56,134 bases of DNA from CAZYMI01 sp964648505 (GTDB taxonomy: Bacteria; Pseudomonadota; Alphaproteobacteria; Micavibrionales; Micavibrionaceae), in assembly GCA_964648505.1 (NCBI GenBank), contig CAZYMI010000013.1, positions 1-56,134 of the forward strand, written 5' to 3'. Position 1 is the stretch's first letter. Each line of letters starts with the position of its first letter. Made by a program: the position numbers and the translations under genes. Positions 50,884-56,134 of the stretch are shown here, in pieces. The notes beneath the pieces were generated by a model, which was not told the origin of the DNA, did not search any database, and saw only the letters and a program-made list of their open reading frames with translations.

Positions 50884-51633
50884 TTATACTTGTGCCATAC
50901 CACCATCAACGCTTAAATCAACGCCGCTTATATAGCTGCTGTCATCTGAAGCCAGAAAGGCGACCGTTTTTGCAATTTCAGACGGTTGGCCCATACGCCC
51001 CATTGGCACCATTGAAACAACCTGCCCACCAAATTCAGACATTTGATCTGGTGTTAGCCCCATCTTGCCATAGATAGGCGTTTCAATAGGGCCCGGGCTT
51101 ATTGCATTCACGCGGATTTTTCTATCTTTCAAATCAGCTGTCCAGCATCGTGCAAATGAACGGACCGCAGCTTTGGTTGCAGAATAAACACTAAAGGCCG
51201 CCATGCCCTTTGAGGCAGCAATCGAGGCGTTGAGAATAATCGAACCACCATCACGGATGAGCGGAAGCGCCTTCTGGACTGTAAAGAAAAGCCCTTTAAC
51301 ATTAATATTAAATTCGCGATCAAAATGTTCTTCTGTAACATGACCCAGTGGCGCAAGCGCTCCCACACCCGCATTGGCGAATAAAATATCAATTGCGCCA
51401 TACTTACTTTTTATTTCGGCATATATTTTATCAAGATCTGCCATGCTAGAGACATCGCCTTGGATGCCTATTGCCCCGTGACCAATTTCAGCAATTGCAG
51501 ATTGAAGAGCATCGCTACGCCTTCCTGTAATAACAACTTTTGCACCTTCCAGCGCAAGCTGTTGGGCAGCAGCAAGCCCTATCCCGCTATTACCGCCTGT
51601 AATGAGAGCGACTTTATCTTTCAAACGCATCAT
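50884..51633 (-). CDS. Short-chain dehydrogenase/reductase
   Basis: A 249-residue classical SDR. The cofactor motif is VALITGGNSGIGLAAAQQLA (~residues 8-27). The NAG motif is in ILFANAGVGAL, the catalytic Ser in IILNASIAASKG, and the catalytic Tyr-x3-Lys in YSATKAAVRSF. PG motif ISPGPIETPI and the C-terminal ISGVDLSVDGGMA are standard. AAGGA lies 5 bases before the ATG. The oxidised substrate cannot be told. It precedes the OYE gene on the same strand. Confidence 0.94.
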   Translation of the reverse strand: MMRLKDKVALITGGNSGIGLAAAQQLALEGAKVVITGRRSDALQSAIAEIGHGAIGIQGDVSSMADLDKIYAEIKSKYGAIDILFANAGVGALAPLGHVTEEHFDREFNINVKGLFFTVQKALPLIRDGGSIILNASIAASKGMAAFSVYSATKAAVRSFARCWTADLKDRKIRVNAISPGPIETPIYGKMGLTPDQMSEFGGQVVSMVPMGRMGQPSEIAKTVAFLASDDSSYISGVDLSVDGGMAQV

Positions 51634-51706
51634 TAGATCCTTTTGGTTTATTATACAAGGATAAAAGCTAAAGCAGAAACTTATTATTTCAAGATCCTAG
51701 ATCTTT

Positions 51707-51859
51707 TTATTTTATAGCCTTGATTATAAACTTTATGGGATAAGCTAAAAGCATCACTGTCATAAGCCCGCCACACCAAAGAGTTGCAAACCACGCCCAT
51801 TGCTTGGCTTTTGGGTGCTGATCAAGCCAGTTTTCCAGTTTTTTAATACATATGTTCAT
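51707..51859 (-). CDS. CydX/DUF2474-like single-helix miniprotein of the bd oxidase operon
   Basis: A 50-residue protein missed by length cut-offs. It has a basic and aromatic N-terminus (NWLDQHPKAKQWAW) and one membrane helix (FATLWCGGLMTVMLLAYP), ending in basic residues. Miniproteins of this kind (CydX, CydS, DUF2474) sit beside cytochrome bd genes and stabilise the oxidase haems. Its ATG overlaps the cydB 3' end by 17 bases, indicating translational coupling. Confidence 0.7.
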   Translation of the reverse strand: MNICIKKLENWLDQHPKAKQWAWFATLWCGGLMTVMLLAYPIKFIIKAIK

Positions 51860-52865
51860 GGCTGGTTTTGCCCCTGAATATATAATAGCAATAACCGGTA
51901 TAGCCTAAAATCAAAGGCAGCATAGGGACAACGCCGACCAGCATTAAGGAAAGACCCGGGCCGGATGCGGCAGCGTCCCAGATTGTATATTTAAAAGGAA
52001 TTAGCCAAGGGAAAAGGCTTATTCCAAGGCCTATATAGCCCATTAAAAACACACCGACACTGGCAAGAAACGGGCGATATTCTGCTTTTTTGTGATGCAG
52101 ATCGTACCATAAAACTCCAAATAAAGCGGCCGTGATTAGCGGGATGGGCAGCAGATAATAAATATTGGGCACACTGAACCAGAAGATCTGTATGTGGCTA
52201 TTCATAAGCGGCATTGCAATGCTGACAAGTGCCATGAATATGCCGACAAAGCTTAAAACATAAGAGGCTACGTTTCGCGCCCATTCTTGGGTGACATCTT
52301 CAGTTTTCATTACAAGCCATGTGGAGCCGAGTAATGCATAGCCACAAACAACTGCGATACCTGTCATCATGCTGAAGCCTGTTGCCCAATCAAATGGCCC
52401 GCCTGAAAAATTGCGCCCATCAACATCAACGCCCTGCACGAATGCGCCTAAAATAATTCCTTGGCAGAAGGCTGCGCTCAGTGATCCAAAGTGAAAAGCT
52501 TTGTCCCAGATATGGCGCGATTTTTCACTGGCTTTAAAACGGAACTCAAAAGCAACACCGCGTAAAATAAGGCCAAGTAACATGATGATGATAGGCATAT
52601 AAAAGGCAGGCATTAATACGGAATAGGCCAGCGGAAAAGCAGCAAACAAGCCGCCGCCACCGAGCACCAGCCATGTTTCGTTCCCGTCCCAGAACGGGGC
52701 GATGGAATTCATCATGCGGTCACGGCATTTATCAGATGGGGCAAATGGGAATAAAATTCCGATACCCAAATCAAAGCCATCAAGCAGTACATACATAAAT
52801 ATAGCCGTGGCAATCAGTAGACCCCAGATTAAGGGCAAATCGATTGAGGATGAAAAATCAAACAT
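51843..52865 (-). CDS. cydB: Cytochrome bd-type ubiquinol oxidase subunit II
   Basis: A 340-residue integral membrane protein with about eight to nine helices. The start MFDFSSSIDLPLIWGLLIAT and following FMYVLLDGFDLGIGILFPF are the CydB signature, then NSIAPFWDGNETWLVLGGGG and LILRGVAFEFRFK. The ATG at 52865 has AAGGA 7 bases upstream and overlaps the cydA stop by 8 bases. The longer in-frame start at 52940 lies inside cydA and is unlikely. It pairs with CydA to form a terminal oxidase. Confidence 0.96.
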   Translation of the reverse strand: MFDFSSSIDLPLIWGLLIATAIFMYVLLDGFDLGIGILFPFAPSDKCRDRMMNSIAPFWDGNETWLVLGGGGLFAAFPLAYSVLMPAFYMPIIIMLLGLILRGVAFEFRFKASEKSRHIWDKAFHFGSLSAAFCQGIILGAFVQGVDVDGRNFSGGPFDWATGFSMMTGIAVVCGYALLGSTWLVMKTEDVTQEWARNVASYVLSFVGIFMALVSIAMPLMNSHIQIFWFSVPNIYYLLPIPLITAALFGVLWYDLHHKKAEYRPFLASVGVFLMGYIGLGISLFPWLIPFKYTIWDAAASGPGLSLMLVGVVPMLPLILGYTGYCYYIFRGKTSHEHMY

Positions 52866-54258
52866 GTGCTTTTCCTTCTGGTGTAACCGCTTCAACGACA
52901 GAGGCTTCAATACCATGCTTATAATATTGTTCCTTGTCATGTGCCGATGGAATACCTTTGCCGATAAGTTTTAGGATGTAATAACTACCCGCGCCAAAAA
53001 CGAAACTGTACATGATAATAAAAGCCAGAAGCGACCATGCGACCTGCGGGCCTAAAATAGCGGGCGATACGGACTCTGCAGTTCGAATTACGCCATAAGC
53101 TGTCCAAGGCTGTCGGCCAATTTCGGTGACAAACCATCCCGCCAGCAAAGCCACGAAGCCTGATGGCATCATCAGCATCCACCAGCCCTGTAGCCAACGA
53201 CTTTCAAACAGTTTACCTCGAAAATATTGGATTGCACTGACAACACCAATTAAAATCATCAACATTCCAAGGCCAACCATGACGCGGAATGACCAGAATA
53301 CCCATGCTACAGGCGGGCGGTCTTCTGGCGCGAATGATTTTAAGTTAGGAATTGCACCGTCAGCTTTGCCTGTTAAAACCCAGCTTGCACCGCTGGGGAT
53401 AGTGATGCCGAATTTGGTTTCCTCAGCTTTTTGATCGGGCCAGCCAAACAAATAAAGCGGGGCGTTTGTGGTGTGATCCCAGTTACCTTCCATGGCAGCA
53501 ACTTTAACCGGTTGATGTTCCATCGTGTTTTTACCATGTTCATGACCAATTAAAAGTTGGGCAGGGGCCACAAGCGCGGCCATAATAACAGCCATACCCA
53601 GCATAATGCGCGCTTGTGGAATATGACGCTTGTTCCAAAGGTAAAAGGCGCCAACGCCTCCTACAACAAAGGCTGTGGTTAAATAAGCCGCTGTCACCAT
53701 ATGCAGAAAGCGATAGGGGAATGACGGGTTAAAAATGATGTCTAACCAGTTTGTGGGCATCAAGCGGCCATCTGTTGCAATCTCGAATCCTTGCGGTGTT
53801 TGCATCCAGCTATTAGCAGATAAGATCCAAAACGCAGATAATAAAGTGCCACCAGCAACAATACATGTTGAAGCAAAATGCATGTTTTTGCTAACCCGCC
53901 CCCATCCGAACAGCATGATGCCCAGAAATGAGGCTTCTAAAAAGAAAGCTGTCAGTACTTCAAAGCCAAGCAGGGGCCCTAAAACATTGGCGATCTTATC
54001 AGAGAACACAGACCAGTTGGTGCCAAATTGGTAAGACATGACAACACCCGATACCACACCCATGCCAAACGCCACAGCAAAAATTTTGACCCAGAATTTA
54101 TAAAGGTCACGATAAAATTCATTGCCTGTTTTTAGCCATCGCCATTCTACCATCGCCAGAAAACTTGCAAGCCCAATTGTAAAAGCAGGGAATACAATAT
54201 GAAAGCTGACCGTAAAAGCAAACTGAATACGGGCAAGAAGAATAGGATCGAGTTCCAT
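52858..54258 (-). CDS. cydA: Cytochrome bd-type ubiquinol oxidase subunit I (short Q-loop, CioA-like)
   Basis: A 466-residue haem-carrying subunit that oxidises quinol and reduces oxygen to water. The start LARIQFAFTVSFHIVFPAFT holds the haem b595 His. FGTNWSVFSDKIANVLGPLL, GFEVLTAFFLEASFLGIMLF and the quinol-loop GRQPW motif (TEIGRQPWTAYGVIRT) are present. The Q-loop is short, as in the cyanide-insensitive (CioA) branch. It is the first gene of a cydA-cydB-miniprotein operon. An FNR-type palindrome lies 158 bases upstream. Confidence 0.96.
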   Translation of the reverse strand: MELDPILLARIQFAFTVSFHIVFPAFTIGLASFLAMVEWRWLKTGNEFYRDLYKFWVKIFAVAFGMGVVSGVVMSYQFGTNWSVFSDKIANVLGPLLGFEVLTAFFLEASFLGIMLFGWGRVSKNMHFASTCIVAGGTLLSAFWILSANSWMQTPQGFEIATDGRLMPTNWLDIIFNPSFPYRFLHMVTAAYLTTAFVVGGVGAFYLWNKRHIPQARIMLGMAVIMAALVAPAQLLIGHEHGKNTMEHQPVKVAAMEGNWDHTTNAPLYLFGWPDQKAEETKFGITIPSGASWVLTGKADGAIPNLKSFAPEDRPPVAWVFWSFRVMVGLGMLMILIGVVSAIQYFRGKLFESRWLQGWWMLMMPSGFVALLAGWFVTEIGRQPWTAYGVIRTAESVSPAILGPQVAWSLLAFIIMYSFVFGAGSYYILKLIGKGIPSAHDKEQYYKHGIEASVVEAVTPEGKAHV

Positions 54259-54415
54259 TAAATTTTCCTGTTTTTTAAAAAGTTTTTATTAAACTATAAA
54301 ATCAAGTTGAATATTAGGTGTCTGCGTGGGTTATTGCAAATACAGCTATCAGACAGCAGAGGTAGCTCGTTTTTATAGATAGGCGCGATTTTATATTATG
54401 CAACTAGTATTTGCC

Positions 54416-54429
54416 TTGACCTAAATCAA
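54416..54429. promoter_or_regulatory. FNR/Anr-type binding site upstream of cydA
   Basis: TTGAC-CTAA-ATCAA differs by one base from the FNR consensus TTGAT-N4-ATCAA. It lies in the 179-base gap before cydA and just after the end of the Crp/Fnr gene. The distance to the cydA ATG (158 bases) fits a promoter with a long leader. Confidence 0.65.
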
Positions 54430-54437
54430 GGGGGATA

Positions 54438-55184
54438 TCAATTTTTACAAGGGAACAGGTCCGAGCAGGCAGAACAGGTATATTTTACAAGTGCATTAAT
54501 ATCAAGAATTTCAATTGTAGGGCCCTTGATCCTGATCTGCACTTCTGCTTGCAATTTTGCTAAAGACCGGGAAAAAGTTTCGGGTGTCATGCCAAGGCGT
54601 GCAGCTATTTGTGCTTTTTCCCACGATAGGTGAAGGATTTTTGAATTTCCTTTTTCCTTTCTGCATAAACGTAGTAAGAAGCAACCAATACGTTGCGGTG
54701 CTTTTTGGACGGAACGAAGTTCAATTTCTTTTTCTTTGATAAGGTTTTTACGCGCTGTGTGCTTTAAAAATTCCACTGCGAACAAACCATTTTCTGAAAC
54801 TTCTTCAGTTAAAATGGTTAGCGAGTATGAAATAAGCTCGCAGTTTTCTAAAGCTTCCGCGCTGCATGAATAGAATCCGCCTTCAAAGAATGAGCTTTCG
54901 CCAAAGACGGACCCTTGGGGTAAAACATCAAGAATAGATTCGTCCCCATCGAGTGTTTCTCTGAAAAGTTTTACCCATCCGCTTTTTAAAAAGTAAAACC
55001 GATCGGCCGGATCTTGATGCATAAAAATGATATGGCCTGCCTTTAAATGTTGCGTTGATGCATTCTGATTTAAGTAAGATATGGTTTTTTCCTGCATGGA
55101 ATCAATGAACTTAAGGTCAGCTATAGAGTAGGGCCCCTTTAGTTCTTCAGTGGTTTCACAATGACTTTGCCTTTCCGAGCGCAT
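54438..55184 (-). CDS. Crp/Fnr-family regulator with a C-terminal CX2CX5C motif
   Basis: A 248-residue regulator. The cyclic-nucleotide-binding-like beta-roll spans ~residues 40-130 (HLKAGHIIFMHQDPADRFYF, then LPQGSVFGESSFF). A dimerisation helix and a winged HTH follow, with recognition helix GMTPETFSRSLAKL. Its E-x-x-S-R matches FNR, which reads TTGAT half-sites. The N-terminal cluster cysteines of FNR are missing. Instead the extreme C-terminus reads YTCSACSDLFPCKN, with the same C-x2-C-x5-C spacing as E. coli FNR, and a Cys occurs in LENCELI near the position of FNR's fourth ligand. It is flanked by two FNR-like boxes. Confidence 0.9.
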   Translation of the reverse strand: MRSERQSHCETTEELKGPYSIADLKFIDSMQEKTISYLNQNASTQHLKAGHIIFMHQDPADRFYFLKSGWVKLFRETLDGDESILDVLPQGSVFGESSFFEGGFYSCSAEALENCELISYSLTILTEEVSENGLFAVEFLKHTARKNLIKEKEIELRSVQKAPQRIGCFLLRLCRKEKGNSKILHLSWEKAQIAARLGMTPETFSRSLAKLQAEVQIRIKGPTIEILDINALVKYTCSACSDLFPCKN

Positions 55185-55318
55185 ATCAAATTGATAAGGC
55201 CCTATTCATGAAAATACCAGCGGCATCTCAAAACTTTTCATAAAGTAAATTTATTTATACTGAACCTCAAAAAATCTAAGGGGCCCATTTGCAGGCTTAG
55301 AGGGAGAGGTCAGCATTT

Positions 55319-55960
55319 TTAAAATCTGTAGGAAACCCCTGCGCCAACCACCCAAGGATCAAGCTCAACACTGCCGTTAACGGCTCCGCTGTTCACTGAC
55401 GCATCAACGTCAACAAAAATCTTTTTAACGTCAACATTAAAGCCCCAATTGTCATTAACCCAGTAATCAGCACCCATTTGCAAAGCCCAACCAAAACTGC
55501 CATCGATTTCCAGACTCGCAACATCAGAACCATTGTTTTCCGCGTAAGGAAGTGTGTAGTTAATACCGGCCCCCAGATACGGACTGAATTTTGAGCTTGG
55601 TGTAAAATGATATTGTAAGGTTAGGGTAGGTGGCAAAATCCAAGAATCGCCTAAATCCAAATCTCCTAAATCAGAATTATTGAGGTCAATATCGTGTTTA
55701 GAGGTTGCGACAATTAATTCTGCGGCAATATTTTTTGTAAAAAAATAAGAAACATCAATTTCGGGCACAACATCGTTGCCTGCATTCGGTGTGCCTCCAA
55801 TAGTTGAATTACCACCGCTTTCAGATAAAATACCTATTGTGCGTAAGCGAAACTGCCAGGGCCCATGGGCGGCTGCCCCTTCAGCATTATAATCGGCAGC
55901 AAAGGCTGCACCGGAAAATGAAATGCAAATCAGGGCAGTTAAAATAACATTCTTGTTCAT
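55319..55960 (-). CDS. OmpW-family outer-membrane protein
   Basis: A 213-residue eight-stranded beta-barrel protein. The signal peptide MNKNVILTALICISFSGAAFA is cleaved before ADYN. The mature start HGPWQFRLRTIGILSES, DVSYFFTKNIAAELIVAT, LPPTLTLQYHFTPSSKFSPY, LGAGINYTL and the final VVGAGVSYRF are typical OmpW segments with a C-terminal Phe. OmpW forms a narrow hydrophobic channel and responds to oxygen in E. coli through FNR. An FNR-like palindrome lies 56 bases upstream here too. Confidence 0.94.
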   Translation of the reverse strand: MNKNVILTALICISFSGAAFAADYNAEGAAAHGPWQFRLRTIGILSESGGNSTIGGTPNAGNDVVPEIDVSYFFTKNIAAELIVATSKHDIDLNNSDLGDLDLGDSWILPPTLTLQYHFTPSSKFSPYLGAGINYTLPYAENNGSDVASLEIDGSFGWALQMGADYWVNDNWGFNVDVKKIFVDVDASVNSGAVNGSVELDPWVVGAGVSYRF

Positions 55961-56016
55961 AAACAGGGCTCCTTATATACCTCGCCTATGATTAGCTTTT
56001 GTTACAATTTTTGTAT

Positions 56017-56030
56017 TTGACTTTGGTCAA
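56017..56030. promoter_or_regulatory. FNR-type binding site upstream of ompW
   Basis: TTGAC-TTTG-GTCAA is a perfect palindrome with one change per half from TTGAT-N4-ATCAA. It lies 56 bases upstream of the OmpW start, a position suited to an activator. It is the partner of the site before cydA. Confidence 0.72.
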
Positions 56031-56134
56031 GTGTGTGATGAAAAACTAAATATAGAGCTAATATGTTTCGTTGGTTTTCAGATCAGGAATTTATTTAAGC
56101 CTTCCGGCCCAGTCGTCTGACTTTGGTGCTTAGC

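Noticed and set aside
56095..56134. Possible C-terminal end of a minus-strand gene at the right edge
   Set aside because: Two of three minus-strand frames are open over this short stretch, and neither gives a recognisable motif. Too short to call.

Overview
This window comes from an alphaproteobacterium of moderate-to-low GC content, with many AT-rich gene boundaries. The assignment rests on several lineage markers: a TrcR (DUF1013) cell-cycle regulator, DUF1192 and DUF465 small proteins, a SAM-II riboswitch, a GTTC-N7-GTTC SOS box, and a serS-pcm-nlpD-yajC-secD-secF-Mth938 gene order. I cannot name a genus. There are no rRNAs, CRISPR arrays, phages or insertion sequences. The one RNA gene is a tRNA-Leu(GAG). 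Most of the window is core chromosome.

Layout. 0-5.3 kb: the start of a YejA-like peptide-binding protein gene, adenosine kinase, a TetR-type regulator overlapping a ribokinase-like gene, a small motility-like protein, pterin dehydratase, a zincin-fold protein that has lost its zinc ligands, and a TPR-like protein. 5.3-9.3 kb: an unknown protein convergent with pdxH-htpG, and a glycine-zipper lipoprotein with a strong terminator. 9.3-11.5 kb: the most unusual stretch, with two unknown genes behind a SAM-II-like aptamer, then a non-coding region with paired stem-loop repeats. 11.5-16.2 kb: fabI-aroC, and a TonB-dependent receptor divergent from bioY with overlapping 5' ends. 16.3-24.2 kb: a large unknown protein, a Na/Pi cotransporter, an ALDH7-type dehydrogenase, small coiled-coil proteins, trcR and a quinone oxidoreductase. 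24.2-30.2 kb: maeB-mgtE-PBP1a downstream of tRNA-Leu. 30.2-32.5 kb: lipB, an unknown protein and an N-formylglutamate amidohydrolase. 32.5-40.4 kb: serS, a frame-disrupted pcm running into an nlpD-like gene, yajC-secD-secF, an Mth938/NDUFAF3-like protein, Fe/Mn superoxide dismutase and an NDUFAF6-like protein. 40.4-49.6 kb: a Y-family polymerase under an SOS box, a DUF2157/GDYXXLXY/ZIP operon, PhzF-like protein, typA, a DUF2256 miniprotein and an Uup-type ABC-F ATPase. 49.6-56.1 kb: an OYE flavoprotein, an SDR, cydAB with a DUF2474-like miniprotein, a Crp/Fnr regulator and OmpW.

How it fits together. The right end reads as a small oxygen-response module. An FNR-type regulator, whose recognition helix reads ETFSR, lies between a bd-type oxidase operon and ompW, and both have a TTGAC-N4-(A/G)TCAA palindrome upstream. 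The middle is a protein-export and envelope block (SecDF-YajC, LysM/M23 protein, PBP1a). The strongest leads are the SAM-II-like switch on a non-methionine operon, the Pcm frame disruption, the C-terminal CX2CX5C motif in the Fnr-like protein, the inactivated zincin and the family of covarying stem-loops.
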